From the NCBI GenBank assembly GCA_947450025.1, contig CANFTW010000004.1, positions 124,001-188,000 of the forward strand: a DNA stretch of 64,000 nt, read 5' to 3'. Below, piece after piece: positions 25,030 to 34,648 of this stretch. Both the position numbers and the translations under genes were made by a program. The notes below the pieces were generated by a model. That model had not been told where the DNA came from. It saw only the letters and a list, made by a program, of their open reading frames with translations, and did not search any database. Origin of the DNA: Bacteroidota bacterium (lineage in GTDB: Bacteria; Bacteroidota; Bacteroidia; B-17B0; Aurantibacillaceae). The first letter of the stretch is position 1. Each line of letters begins with the position of its first letter.

Positions 25030-25854
25030 ATGGCAATTACAGCACAAGAAGTAAACAAATTACGCCAACAAACCGGAGCAGGTATGATGGATTGTAAAAA
25101 AGCATTAGAAGAAAATAATGGTGATTTTGAACAAGCAATTGACTACTTACGTAAAAAAGGAGCTAAAGTAGCTGCAAACCGTGGAGATAGAGATTCTAAA
25201 GAAGGTGTCGTTTTAGCAAAAACATCTGCTGATAACAAAACAGGTATTTTAATTTGGGTTAACTGCGAAACTGATTTCGTAGCTATTAACGCAGATTTTA
25301 TTGCTTTTGCTGATTCTATCGCAACTATTGCTTTAGAAAAAAACGCAAAAACTAAAGAAGAGATTTTAACTTTACCATACAACGGAGATATTACTGTTGG
25401 TGATAAATTTATGGAGCAAGTTGGTAAAATTGGTGAAAAAATTGAAATTGGTTATTTTGAAACAATTTCAGCTGAAAAAGTATCAGCGTACATTCACCCA
25501 GGTAACCGTGTATCAGTAATCGTTGGATTTAACAAAGAAGTTGCTGATGAAGTTGGACGTAATGTAGCGATGCAAGCAGCTGCTATGGCTCCAGTTGCTT
25601 TAGATAAAGAAGGTGTAACTCCTGAAATGTTAGAAAGAGAATTAGAAATTGCTCGTGAACAAATTCGTGCGGAAGGTAAAGCTGAAGATATGGTAGAAAA
25701 AATTGCTCAAGGTAAAATTGCTAAATTCTACAAAGAGTCTACCTTATTAAACCAAGAATATATTAAAGATAACAAATTAAATGTTGCTCAATATTTACAA
25801 AGTGTAGATAAAGGCTTAACTGCTACAGCATTTAAACGTTACGCTTTATCTTAA
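25030..25854 (+). CDS. tsf: Translation elongation factor Ts
   Basis: A 274-residue guanine-nucleotide exchange factor for EF-Tu. The N-terminal UBA-like domain has VNKLRQQTGAGMMDCKKALE, followed by the CETDFVAIN motif that contacts EF-Tu. Length is typical. It lies 90 bases after rpsB behind a hairpin, so it may be transcribed partly from its own promoter. Confidence 0.98.
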   Translation: MAITAQEVNKLRQQTGAGMMDCKKALEENNGDFEQAIDYLRKKGAKVAANRGDRDSKEGVVLAKTSADNKTGILIWVNCETDFVAINADFIAFADSIATIALEKNAKTKEEILTLPYNGDITVGDKFMEQVGKIGEKIEIGYFETISAEKVSAYIHPGNRVSVIVGFNKEVADEVGRNVAMQAAAMAPVALDKEGVTPEMLERELEIAREQIRAEGKAEDMVEKIAQGKIAKFYKESTLLNQEYIKDNKLNVAQYLQSVDKGLTATAFKRYALS

Positions 25855-25860
25855 TTTATT

Positions 25861-25892
25861 AAAATCCCGATTTTTTAATCGGGATTTTTTTT
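25861..25892 (+). terminator. Terminator of tsf
   Basis: A stem of 10-12 pairs (AAAATCCCGATT, 25861-25872, with its complement at 25877-25888), a TTTT loop and a T-run after the stem. It lies six bases after the tsf stop codon. Confidence 0.9.
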
Positions 25893-25985
25893 GTTCTATT
25901 TTTACAAAACAAAATGGCGAAAAAAAGTATACTCTCGACATTTTACACAGCCCTTATCAATTGTACTTATAACCTATACTAAACT

Positions 25986-26693
25986 ATGAAATACAAACGC
26001 ATACTCTTAAAATTATCAGGCGAGGCCTTAATGGGAAATAAAGGTTTTGGTATTGACCAAGAACGTTTAATGGAATACGCCAAAGAAATTAAAGCAGCCT
26101 ACGATGCAGGTTGTCAAGTTGCGATTGTAATTGGTGGTGGAAATATCTTTAGAGGGATTCAAGCAGAAAAAGGTGGCATGGATCGCGTTCATGGCGATTA
26201 CATGGGTATGTTAGCAACGGTTATTAATTCAATGGCTATTCAAGCAGCTTTAGAAGGCTTAGGAGTGCAAACACGTTTACAAAGTGCTATTAAAATGGAA
26301 CAAATTTGTGAACCATTTATTAGAAGAAAAGCAGTACGTCATTTAGAAAAAGGACGCGTAGTTATTTTTGGAGCAGGTTCTGGAAATCCATATTTTACTA
26401 CAGATTCAGCAGCAGCTTTAAGAGCTATTGAAATTGAAGCAGAAGTTATTTTAAAAGGAACTCGTGTAGATGGTATCTACACAGCTGATCCTGAAAAAGA
26501 CAAATCAGCGACTAAATATGATCAAATTAGTTACGATGAAGTTTATTCAAAAGGCTTAGAAGTAATGGATTTAACGGCATTTACCTTGTGTAAAGAAAAT
26601 AATTTACCAATCATTGTATTTGACATGAACAAAAAGGGTAATCTTCAACAATTATTAAATGGCGAAGCCGTAGGAACTTTAGTTGTTGCTTAA
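25986..26693 (+). CDS. pyrH: UMP kinase
   Basis: A 235-residue amino-acid-kinase-fold enzyme that phosphorylates UMP to UDP using ATP. Motifs: [12 protein letters not shown] at the N-terminus, [10 protein letters not shown], and the nucleotide-binding [20 protein letters not shown] (residue about 132 onward). Size is normal. In many bacteria pyrH follows tsf and precedes frr; here a terminator separates it from tsf and frr is not next. Confidence 0.97.
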   Translation: MKYKRILLKLSGEALMGNKGFGIDQERLMEYAKEIKAAYDAGCQVAIVIGGGNIFRGIQAEKGGMDRVHGDYMGMLATVINSMAIQAALEGLGVQTRLQSAIKMEQICEPFIRRKAVRHLEKGRVVIFGAGSGNPYFTTDSAAALRAIEIEAEVILKGTRVDGIYTADPEKDKSATKYDQISYDEVYSKGLEVMDLTAFTLCKENNLPIIVFDMNKKGNLQQLLNGEAVGTLVVA

Positions 26694-26731
26694 TCAATGT
26701 TACTTTTTGATGTATTCTTTATTATATTATC

Positions 26732-26866
26732 ATGAAACCTCAAAAGCACCTAATATTTATCTTCATTGCGATTTTAATCCTTGCGTTAATGTCGGCATGC
26801 AAAACTCATAAAGATTGCAGAGGAAGAAAAAAAACTGCCAAAACAGATATGGGAGGCTGGTTATAA
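26732..26866 (+). CDS. Small lipoprotein of 44 residues
   Basis: A short gene starting at ATG 26732 and ending at TAA 26864-26866. The N-terminus KPQKHLIFIFIAILILALMSAC is a clear lipoprotein signal, with lipobox MSAC and Cys at residue 23. The mature part is only 22 residues: CKTHKDCRGRKKTAKTDMGGWL split as a Cys-rich start, a basic RGRKK stretch and a C-terminal MGGWL. Very small lipoproteins of this layout occur in Bacteroidota, but I cannot assign a function. It lies 38 bases after pyrH and ends just before a strong terminator, so it may be transcribed with pyrH. The good lipobox and the terminator position support a real gene. Confidence 0.7.
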   Translation: MKPQKHLIFIFIAILILALMSACKTHKDCRGRKKTAKTDMGGWL

Positions 26867-26878
26867 AAATTCAAATTA

Positions 26879-26910
26879 AAAGCTCAATCAAAACGATTGA
26901 GCTTTTTTTT
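26879..26910 (+). terminator. Terminator after pyrH and the small lipoprotein gene
   Basis: An 11-pair stem (26879-26889 with 26895-26905) is followed by a run of T residues. It lies 12 bases after the lipoprotein stop. Confidence 0.88.
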
Positions 26911-26958
26911 ATAAACGTTTTTTATTAATAGAAAATTTTATGCTGTTATAATTATTAG

Positions 26959-26966
26959 TAATTTTG
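26959..26966 (+). promoter_or_regulatory. -7 promoter element of serC
   Basis: TAATTTTG is an exact TAnnTTTG match lying 29 bases before the serC ATG. The -33 region is T-rich without a clear TTTG. Confidence 0.6.
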
Positions 26967-26994
26967 GTCGCATCAAAAACTAATCTTAACCACT

Positions 26995-28068
26995 ATGTCA
27001 AAAGTTCACAATTTTAGCGCAGGTCCTGGTATCTTACCATTAGAAGTTTTAAAACAAGCCTCAGATGCTTGTATCAACTTCGATAACATGAATTTATCAT
27101 TATTAGAAATTTCTCACCGTAGCAAAAACTACGTGGCTGTAATGGATGAAGCACGCGCTTTAATTAAAGAATTGTTTGAAGTGGGTGATGATTATGAAGT
27201 GATGTATTTAGGTGGTGGAGCCAGTACTCAATTTGCGATGGTACCATACAACTTATTAACGGATAATGGATATGCCGCTTATTTAAACACTGGTGTTTGG
27301 GCAAGTAAAGCCATTAAAGAATCTAAAATTATTGGTAACACTAAAGTGATTGCGTCTTCTGAAGATAAAAATTTTTCATATATCCCTAAAGGATATGAAG
27401 TGCCTAAAGATGCAGACTATTTCCATATTACATCTAACAATACTATTTATGGGACTCAAATTAAAAACTTTCCTAAAAGTGAGGTGCCTTTAGTATGCGA
27501 CATGAGTTCTGATTTATTCAGTCGTAAAGTCAACGCAAAAGATTTTTCTTTAATCTATGCTGGTGCACAAAAAAACATTGGACCTGCTGGAAGCACAATG
27601 GTGATGGTGAAAAAAGATATTTTAGGAAAAACAGGCCGTAAAATGTTATCGATGTTAGATTACCAAGTTCATATTAAAGGGGAATCTATGTATAACACAC
27701 CTCCTGTATTTCCGGTTTATGTGACCATGTTAACCTTACGTTGGTTAAAACAAAATGGCGGCATCAGCTGGATAGAAGGTTTAAATCAGAAAAAGGCAGA
27801 TTTAATCTATAGTGAAATTGATCGAAACTCACAATTTGTTGGAACAGCCGCTAAAGAAGATAGAAGCAATATGAATGTTTGTTTCTTATTAAATAAACCA
27901 GAATTAGAACCTGAATTTGATAAGTTATGGAAGTCTGCTAATATTGATGGTATTAGAGGTCACCGTGATGTTGGCGGATACAGAGCATCGATTTATAACG
28001 CTATGCCTATTGAAAGCGTTCAAGTGCTAGTGGATGTGATGAAAGACTTTGAAGCGAAATTTGCTTAA
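26995..28068 (+). CDS. serC: Phosphoserine aminotransferase
   Basis: A 357-residue PLP enzyme converting 3-phosphohydroxypyruvate and glutamate to phosphoserine. It starts with the typical HNFSAGPGILP, has the GGGASTQFAMVPYNL motif and the PLP lysine in YAGAQKNIGPAG. The C-terminal GHRDVGGYRASIYNAMP also matches. Many Bacteroidota have serA directly downstream; here a terminator follows instead, so serine synthesis genes are dispersed. Confidence 0.97.
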   Translation: MSKVHNFSAGPGILPLEVLKQASDACINFDNMNLSLLEISHRSKNYVAVMDEARALIKELFEVGDDYEVMYLGGGASTQFAMVPYNLLTDNGYAAYLNTGVWASKAIKESKIIGNTKVIASSEDKNFSYIPKGYEVPKDADYFHITSNNTIYGTQIKNFPKSEVPLVCDMSSDLFSRKVNAKDFSLIYAGAQKNIGPAGSTMVMVKKDILGKTGRKMLSMLDYQVHIKGESMYNTPPVFPVYVTMLTLRWLKQNGGISWIEGLNQKKADLIYSEIDRNSQFVGTAAKEDRSNMNVCFLLNKPELEPEFDKLWKSANIDGIRGHRDVGGYRASIYNAMPIESVQVLVDVMKDFEAKFA

Positions 28069-28084
28069 TTCTATATTTTTATAC

Positions 28085-28119
28085 AAAAAAGCCGTACTCC
28101 TTAATAGTACGGCTTTTTT
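28085..28119 (+). terminator. Terminator of serC
   Basis: A perfect 14-pair stem (28085-28098 with 28106-28119) whose 3' arm ends in six T residues. Confidence 0.9.
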
Positions 28120-28199
28120 ATGGTTGGATTGAACATCACCTTTCTTTCATATTTTTATTTATCTTAGCAATAAATCATTTCAGCCTTCGTTTTAAACTA

Positions 28200-28865
28200 G
28201 TGAAAAACATTGTTACCTATATTTTAGTTTTTAGCTGCCTCATCCTCTCGGCACAAGATGAGCCATCCAATAAATCTCCAGAGTTACCTCGATTTGCAGT
28301 ACGAGGAAATGTTGGGATTCCTAAAGTAGCTTCCAGCGAGGCATTTCGAAATTCATTTTCAGGTGTAATAACAGGGGACTTAAATGTGACCTATAAGTTT
28401 TTCTCGAATATGTTTGTAGGACTTGGTTATGGCTACACTTATTACAAACCGCAAAAACATTTTAGAGATCAGTTTATCAATACCAATATGCAATCGCATA
28501 ATATTTTTATGAAAATAGGCGCCGATAAATTTTTTAGCACCAATGGCTTTGCAAGTTTTTCATTAAATGCAGGATATAATTTTAACCAATATGGTGGCAT
28601 CATTTATAAAAATGACTCTTTAAAAGGAAAATTCCCAACGTCCTTTAGCAGTTCATTTGTTGAACCAATGATTGGCTTATATTTTATTGTAGACCCAAAC
28701 TTTGCGATTGGAGGACATATTAGTTATAATTACAATTTCTCACAATTTAATCCACAGTATTGTGGCTTTAATAAATGGTTTGATTATAGTACCGTTAAAA
28801 ATAATTGGAACATGAGCATGATTACCCTAGGGTTTGGGTTTTACTACGGCATTGTCAAAAAATAA
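28200..28865 (+). CDS. Outer membrane beta-barrel protein, hypothetical
   Basis: A 221-residue secreted protein. A signal peptide (IVTYILVFSCLILSAQ) is followed by alternating beta strands with aromatic girdles (NMFVGLGYGYTYYK, GFASFSLNAGYNF, IGGHISYNYNFSQF, MITLGFGFYYG). The terminal segment ends with aromatic-rich strands as in small OmpW/OmpX-like barrels. The start is GTG at 28200, which gives a normal n-region (KN). Specific role unknown. The gene stands alone, convergent with the permease gene that follows. Confidence 0.75.
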   Translation: MKNIVTYILVFSCLILSAQDEPSNKSPELPRFAVRGNVGIPKVASSEAFRNSFSGVITGDLNVTYKFFSNMFVGLGYGYTYYKPQKHFRDQFINTNMQSHNIFMKIGADKFFSTNGFASFSLNAGYNFNQYGGIIYKNDSLKGKFPTSFSSSFVEPMIGLYFIVDPNFAIGGHISYNYNFSQFNPQYCGFNKWFDYSTVKNNWNMSMITLGFGFYYGIVKK

Positions 28866-28894
28866 AACAGATTTCGCTACCCTACTCTTTTTAC

Positions 28895-30136
28895 TTACTC
28901 AAATCGCAAACTCTCTATCGGATCTAATAAGGAAGCGCGTTTAGCTGGAATGTATCCACTAATAAGCCCTACTAATAAACAGACCGTGAAGCCAATTATA
29001 ATCCATGTCCATGGCATAAAAAAGGAAGCACTTAAATTAAATGAAATTAAATTAGCGGCGATAATTCCCATTAATATTCCAAAAAAACCACCGCAGACGC
29101 AAATTACTACACTCTCAATTAAAAATTGATTTTTAATGGTTTGAGAAGTTGCACCTAAAGATTTTCTTAAGCCTATTTCTTTGGTACGTTCGGTAACCGA
29201 TACCAACATGATATTCATTAATCCGATGGAAGCTCCAATTAAAGTAATAATCCCAATAATGATCGCACCCATAGATGCTTTACTAGTTAAACCAATTAAC
29301 ATACTCGCTAAACTATCAGCACGCGTTACTTCAAAATTATCTTCTTCTCCAATTTCAACACGACGAATTTTCCTGAATAAACCTTCTGCTTCTCCTAACG
29401 CCACATCTAACCAATGAGCGTTTGCAGCCAGCACACTAATAGTAAAACTCATATCAGGTTTACTGAAATATTGACGCGCAGCCGTTAAGGGAATGATGCA
29501 TACTTTATCTCCACCAAAGCCCATACTATTTCCTTTACTAGCTAAAATGCCTATAATCTTATATTTTCCACCATTAATGGTAATTGTTTTATCAAGTCCT
29601 TTTTGTTTTCCTTTAAATAAAGCAAACTCAACATCTTTACCAATAATCACCACATGAGTTCCACTAATAATTTCTTGGGGAGAAAAGTTTCTTCCTTTCT
29701 CTAATTCATATCCACTTGTGATTAAATAATTTTCATCACCTCCAAAGACTTGAATATTAGGATTTGTTTTTTCAGATTCAAATTTTAATCGGGAGTTAAA
29801 CGATGCCATGGTTGACACAGCTGTTGTAACAGGAAAAGCAAATTCATTTTTAAAACGAAGCGCTTCTTTATAAGTAATAGATTGATATTTTTTAGCACGT
29901 TTACCATGACGCCCAACGCGAACATTCACATCACGATTTCTGATGGTAAAGGAGTTCGCTCCCATACTCGTAAAGTTGCTATTAATAGAACTTTTCATAG
30001 CATCAATGGCTGATGATATGCCAACTAATGCTGTTATTCCAAAAAAGATAATCAACATCGTTAAGAACGCTCTTAACTTATTACCTTTAATAGAATCGGT
30101 TGCAACTTTAATGTTTTCTCTCAGCAGTAATGCCAT
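28895..30136 (-). CDS. MacB/FtsX-type ABC transporter permease
   Basis: A 413-residue inner membrane protein with the MacB-type architecture. The first helix lies at about residues 20-42 (KLRAFLTMLIIFFGITALVG). A large periplasmic domain covers about 45-280. Three C-terminal helices carry the FtsX signature ERTKEIGLRKSLGAT and the ending YIPAKRASLLDPIESLR. Such permeases pair with an ATPase to move lipoproteins, peptides or drugs across the envelope mechanically, but no ATPase or membrane fusion gene is adjacent. The substrate cannot be deduced. Confidence 0.92.
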   Translation of the reverse strand: MALLLRENIKVATDSIKGNKLRAFLTMLIIFFGITALVGISSAIDAMKSSINSNFTSMGANSFTIRNRDVNVRVGRHGKRAKKYQSITYKEALRFKNEFAFPVTTAVSTMASFNSRLKFESEKTNPNIQVFGGDENYLITSGYELEKGRNFSPQEIISGTHVVIIGKDVEFALFKGKQKGLDKTITINGGKYKIIGILASKGNSMGFGGDKVCIIPLTAARQYFSKPDMSFTISVLAANAHWLDVALGEAEGLFRKIRRVEIGEEDNFEVTRADSLASMLIGLTSKASMGAIIIGIITLIGASIGLMNIMLVSVTERTKEIGLRKSLGATSQTIKNQFLIESVVICVCGGFFGILMGIIAANLISFNLSASFFMPWTWIIIGFTVCLLVGLISGYIPAKRASLLDPIESLRFE

Positions 30137-30220
30137 AGTGTAAAAATAAGCATTTACTATCCATATACTTTACCGTTTATGTAGGATTTTAATCTCTTTA
30201 AATTTCCGAAAACAGATACC

Positions 30221-30898
30221 TTACACTAAAAGCTGCTCCATAAAGCCGCCAATTTGCTTTTCGATATTGACAAAATGAATTTCCAAAATCCATTCGCGCT
30301 TAGTACCTAATACTCCAGGGGCAAACATATCTTTTTGATTGTCGGGATGAATGTAATTATCACGACTCTCGCTTTCAATTTGCTCATGAGGAAAATTACC
30401 AATTAAATGCCCTGCAATATCGCCACCAAAAGTCCAACCATACTTTTCAGCAAGTTCCACATTATATTGATAATACTCAGCTCCAGTGATCATAGAATGT
30501 TTAAAAAACCAATCTCGTGATTCTTTCCACGCTAATTCAATATCTTTTTTGAGTTTATGTTTTAAAGAATCATTTCCAATTACATAAGTTCTTCCCACAT
30601 CTGCTTCCCATTCTTCGAACACTGGACCAAAATCAAAAAACACAAGATCATCGGACTGTATAATTAAATTAGGAGGGTTTTCTTTATAGGGATGTAAGGT
30701 GTTTTTTCCAGCACGTACAATACGTTTGTGCCAAAACTTTTTGATGCCATACAATTCAAATGCTAAGGCATACAATTCTTCGTTTAACTGTTTTTCGGTT
30801 TTACCCGCTACAATTAAATGACGTTCTTGTGCCACATCAAATAAATTGAAAGCTTTGGCTTCCGCCTTTAATAATTCTTGAACTGTATGAGTTTGCAT
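30221..30898 (-). CDS. M24 family metallopeptidase
   Basis: A 225-residue enzyme with the pita-bread fold of methionine aminopeptidase and prolidase. Metal-ligand candidates are visible: D89 in FFDFGP, D100 in EADVGRTY, His in GHLIGNFPHE (H164, H171) and Glu in ILEIHFV. It consists of the catalytic domain alone and is shorter than aminopeptidase P. It is not the housekeeping MetAP, whose sequence is different. Substrate unknown; likely a cytoplasmic Xaa-Pro-type peptidase. It diverges from topB. Confidence 0.85.
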   Translation of the reverse strand: MQTHTVQELLKAEAKAFNLFDVAQERHLIVAGKTEKQLNEELYALAFELYGIKKFWHKRIVRAGKNTLHPYKENPPNLIIQSDDLVFFDFGPVFEEWEADVGRTYVIGNDSLKHKLKKDIELAWKESRDWFFKHSMITGAEYYQYNVELAEKYGWTFGGDIAGHLIGNFPHEQIESESRDNYIHPDNQKDMFAPGVLGTKREWILEIHFVNIEKQIGGFMEQLLV

Positions 30899-30983
30899 CT
30901 TTAAAAAATTGCGAATAACTTTTTTTATAGTTTATAAAATTAAACTATAATTTAAAGCATTCAAAACTAAAGCTTAATAAATA

Positions 30984-33299
30984 GTGATTCTCTGTATTGC
31001 CGAAAAACCAAGTGTTGGAAAAGAAATTGCACGCATATTAGGTGCTAACAACCGACGTGACGGATTTTATGAAGGCAATAATTATTTAATCAGTTGGACC
31101 TTTGGTCATTTATGCACCCTAAAAGCCCCTGATGATTATAGTGATGATTGGAAACGATGGGACTTGAATTTTTTACCAATGATTCCTCCTCGTTTTCAAT
31201 TAAAAGTGATAGATAATAGTGGCGTCACCAAACAATTTAATACTTTAAAAAATTTAATAGAACAATGCACCGAAGTTGTAAACTGTGGTGATGCTGGAAT
31301 TGAAGGAGAACTCATCCAACGTTGGGTATTAGCGAAAGCTTCAAATAACAAGCCCGTGAAACGTTTATGGATATCATCTATGACAGATGAAGCTATTAAA
31401 GAAGGATTTGAACAATTAAAAGACAGTAAGGATTACGATTTATTATATGCGGCTGGAAATGCTCGTGCCATAGGTGATTGGCTCCTTGGGATGAATGCCA
31501 GTAGATTATATACTGTAAAATATGCACAAGGTAAAGGCGTTCTGTCAATTGGAAGGGTGCAAACCCCTACTCTAGCTTTAATTGTAAACCGTTATCACGA
31601 GATTCAAAATTTTAAACCTGAAACTTATTGGGAATTAAAAACAACTTATCGGGCTGTCATTTTTAATTCTACCAAACGAAAATTTACAAAAAAAGAAGAT
31701 GCCTCTCAAATATTGGAGCACATCAAACAGCATCTATTTGAAATTGTATCGAGTACTAAAAAAAATGCCAATGAGAGTCCCTTCCCTTTATTTGATTTAA
31801 CCTCTTTGCAAGTAGAGTGTAATAAAAAATTAAACTTCACAGCAGACGATACGTTAAAACATTTGCAAAAATTATACGAATCAAAGCTAGTGACTTATCC
31901 AAGGGTGGACACCACGTATCTTCCAGAAAACATGTATCCTAAAATTAAAGGTATTTTAGAGAACATGAAGCCCTATGAGCAGTTTACCAAAGTATTATTG
32001 GATAAGCCAATCAAAAAAAGCAAAAAAGTATTTGACGATAAAAAAATTACCGACCATCATGCCATTATTCCAACTGGTGTAATGCCACCATCGGGCATGT
32101 ATTTGCCCGAAAAACAAGTATATGATATTATTGCACGTCGATTCATTGCCGCTTTTTATAATGATTGTGTGGTAAGTAATACGGTTGTATTAGGAGATGT
32201 GGATGGCAATGAATTTAGCGCTACTGGTAAAGTAATTTTAGAAGAAGGCTGGCGAGTACTGTTTCCTAAAAAAGATTCTGCTAATGCCGATGATAAAGAA
32301 AAAGAAGATGAAGAACAATTGATGCCACTTTTTGTAAAAGGTGAAAAAGGTGAGCACATACCCGACTTGCAAGAAAAACAAACGCAACCTCCTAAAATGC
32401 ATACCGAAGCCACTTTACTAAGAGCCATGGAAACTGCTGGTAAACAAGTGGATGACATAGAACTAAGAGAATTAATGAAAGACAATGGTATTGGCCGTCC
32501 TTCAACTAGAGCTAATATTATTGAAACATTATTTAAACGTAATTACATTACTCGTCAACGAAAAAACTTAGTACCCACCATTACAGGAATTCAATTAATA
32601 AAAACCATTAATAACGAATTATTAAAATCGGTTGAGTTAACCGGAATATGGGAAAAGAAATTACGCCAAATAGAAAAAGGCGAATATGACCCTCATTTAT
32701 TTTTAAATGAAATGAAAGAGATGGTAACTGATTTAACCAAAGAAGTCAAATTTGAACAAGGCCACATGATTACCATTGAAGCGGAAGCTTCGAAAGCCTC
32801 TGCTTCCGACAAATTAAAAGCAGGTACAACAGAAAATGGATTAGTAAAGACGGAAAATAGTTCAGAAAAAAAGAAAGAACCTAAATCCGATGCACCCATC
32901 ACTTGTCCTAAATGCAATAACGGAACAATCATCAAAGGCAAAACAGCTTACGGTTGCAGTGCCTTTAAGGAAGGTTGCAACTTTAAAATAGACTTTGAGT
33001 TTGGTGCAAAAAAATTAAGTGATAAACAATTATTGACACTCATTCAAAAAAAGAAATCGCCAAGCATCAAAGGATTTACTCTGAATAACAAAAAAGTAAA
33101 CGGATATTTAATTTTAAATGTAAACTTTACAACTGAGTTTGTTGAAGAACAAGAAAAAATAAAAGGAACGACTACTATTGCCGAAAATCAAGCTTGCCCA
33201 AAATGTAAACAAGGTTTGATTATTAAAGGTAAAACCGCTTTTGGATGTAATCGATTTAGAGAAGGTTGCGATTATCGAGTACCGTTTATTGAGTCCTAA
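30984..33299 (+). CDS. topB: DNA topoisomerase III
   Basis: A 771-residue type IA topoisomerase. The Toprim domain opens the protein (ILCIAEKPSVGKEIA, with the catalytic Glu-Lys) and has CGDAGIEGELIQRW. The active-site tyrosine is Tyr305 in VTYPRVDT. The SIGRVQTPTLALIVNRY motif is typical of topoisomerase III. Two C-terminal zinc-ribbon-like units (CPKCNNGTIIKGK with GCSAFKEGC, and CPKCKQGLIIKGK with GCNRFREGC) finish it. The start is GTG at 30984. The 3' end overlaps the convergent queA by 14 bases. Chromosomal rather than mobile origin is suggested by housekeeping neighbours. Confidence 0.95.
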   Translation: MILCIAEKPSVGKEIARILGANNRRDGFYEGNNYLISWTFGHLCTLKAPDDYSDDWKRWDLNFLPMIPPRFQLKVIDNSGVTKQFNTLKNLIEQCTEVVNCGDAGIEGELIQRWVLAKASNNKPVKRLWISSMTDEAIKEGFEQLKDSKDYDLLYAAGNARAIGDWLLGMNASRLYTVKYAQGKGVLSIGRVQTPTLALIVNRYHEIQNFKPETYWELKTTYRAVIFNSTKRKFTKKEDASQILEHIKQHLFEIVSSTKKNANESPFPLFDLTSLQVECNKKLNFTADDTLKHLQKLYESKLVTYPRVDTTYLPENMYPKIKGILENMKPYEQFTKVLLDKPIKKSKKVFDDKKITDHHAIIPTGVMPPSGMYLPEKQVYDIIARRFIAAFYNDCVVSNTVVLGDVDGNEFSATGKVILEEGWRVLFPKKDSANADDKEKEDEEQLMPLFVKGEKGEHIPDLQEKQTQPPKMHTEATLLRAMETAGKQVDDIELRELMKDNGIGRPSTRANIIETLFKRNYITRQRKNLVPTITGIQLIKTINNELLKSVELTGIWEKKLRQIEKGEYDPHLFLNEMKEMVTDLTKEVKFEQGHMITIEAEASKASASDKLKAGTTENGLVKTENSSEKKKEPKSDAPITCPKCNNGTIIKGKTAYGCSAFKEGCNFKIDFEFGAKKLSDKQLLTLIQKKKSPSIKGFTLNNKKVNGYLILNVNFTTEFVEEQEKIKGTTTIAENQACPKCKQGLIIKGKTAFGCNRFREGCDYRVPFIES

Positions 33300-34500
33300 A
33301 CAACAGCGATCCATCGCCGTAACTCAAAAATCTAAACTCATGCTCTAACGCGTATTGATAAACTTTACGCCAATCTTCACCAATAAATGCAGCCACTAAT
33401 AAAATCAAAGTACTTTCTGGTTGATGAAAATTAGTGACTAAGCGACTAACCACTTTAAACGGATAACCTGGTACAATTAAAATACTTGTTTTGGCATATA
33501 AGTTAGTTAACTGATGTTGCTTTAAATAATCTATCACAGATTTTAAAGATTCTTGTACTGATAAATTGGAAGTCGATTCGTAAGGTTGCCATTGATGAAT
33601 ATCTAATTCATGAATTTTCAAAGAAGGCTCTAGATTAATTTTTTCTCCAATCCAATATAAACTTTCTAAGGTTCTTAACGATGTTGTGCCAACAGCAGTA
33701 ATGGTTTTATGAATATTAGCATACATATACTCTATGGTTGAGAGAGATACATCAATGTATTCAGAATGCATATCATGCTCAGCCATCGTCTCTGATTTTA
33801 CCGGCTTAAACGTTCCAGCTCCTACATGTAAGGTCACATAGCTTGGCTCTATCTGTTTAGCCTTGAGCTTTCCAAATACGTTATCTGTAAAATGTAATCC
33901 AGCTGTTGGAGCAGCCACGGAACCCGCTTTGTTAGCGTATATCGTTTGGTATCTTTCTAAGTCTAATGCTTCGGTGGCGCGTTTTAAATAAGGAGGTATT
34001 GGGATAGCACCTGCTAATTGCAATACTTCGGCAAATGTTTTTTCAACAGGTTCCCATGTAAACTCCAAAATAAATGTTCCTTGTAAACGCTCCTTTATTT
34101 CCGCTTTCATTTGCACATCTGGATGTGACAAAAACACCTGCGACTGTTTCCATTTTGCTGCTCCTCCCACCAAACACTTCCAAACAGAAGTGCCCTGTTG
34201 CATCATATTGGTATAGACATCGGCTTGATGAGAGATAGGTTCTAAACAAAATATTTCAATATCTTTTTGAGTTTCGGTTTTAAAAAACAGTCGTGCAGGA
34301 ATAACCTTTGTGTTATTAAAAAACAATAAGGAATCTTGAGGTAAATACTCATCAATGAAAGCGTATTGAGATTCAAGAATATTACCTTGTTTATACACTA
34401 ACAATTTAGATGCATCTCTTTCTGATAAGGGATAAGTCGCAATACGATCTTGTGGTAAATCGTAGTGATAATCTTTAATCGAAATCGTTTTCTCTTCCAT
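33286..34500 (-). CDS. queA: tRNA preQ1(34) S-adenosylmethionine ribosyltransferase-isomerase
   Basis: A 404-residue enzyme that transfers and isomerises the ribosyl group of SAM onto preQ1 at tRNA position 34, giving epoxyqueuosine. Family landmarks: YDLPQDRIATYPLSERDASKL at the N-terminus, LFFNNTKVIPARLF, AAPTAGLHFT, VTLHVGAGTFKPV and the C-terminal TNFHQPESTLILLVAAF. I chose the ATG at 34500 (MEEKTISIKDY); the longer frame to 34557 adds an implausible leader. It overlaps topB tail to tail. Confidence 0.96.
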   Translation of the reverse strand: MEEKTISIKDYHYDLPQDRIATYPLSERDASKLLVYKQGNILESQYAFIDEYLPQDSLLFFNNTKVIPARLFFKTETQKDIEIFCLEPISHQADVYTNMMQQGTSVWKCLVGGAAKWKQSQVFLSHPDVQMKAEIKERLQGTFILEFTWEPVEKTFAEVLQLAGAIPIPPYLKRATEALDLERYQTIYANKAGSVAAPTAGLHFTDNVFGKLKAKQIEPSYVTLHVGAGTFKPVKSETMAEHDMHSEYIDVSLSTIEYMYANIHKTITAVGTTSLRTLESLYWIGEKINLEPSLKIHELDIHQWQPYESTSNLSVQESLKSVIDYLKQHQLTNLYAKTSILIVPGYPFKVVSRLVTNFHQPESTLILLVAAFIGEDWRKVYQYALEHEFRFLSYGDGSLLFRTQ

Positions 34501-34648
34501 TAGGTGAACGTCCTTGTTTTGCAGGGCGAAAATAAGAGATAATTCACATTTCAGCAATTGGACAGGGTATTTAATTATCTTTTATCTGAATTATTGATTT
34601 ATAAGAGTACCTTTAATCAGCGTCTGTACATTCAGGCTTATTAAGCCT

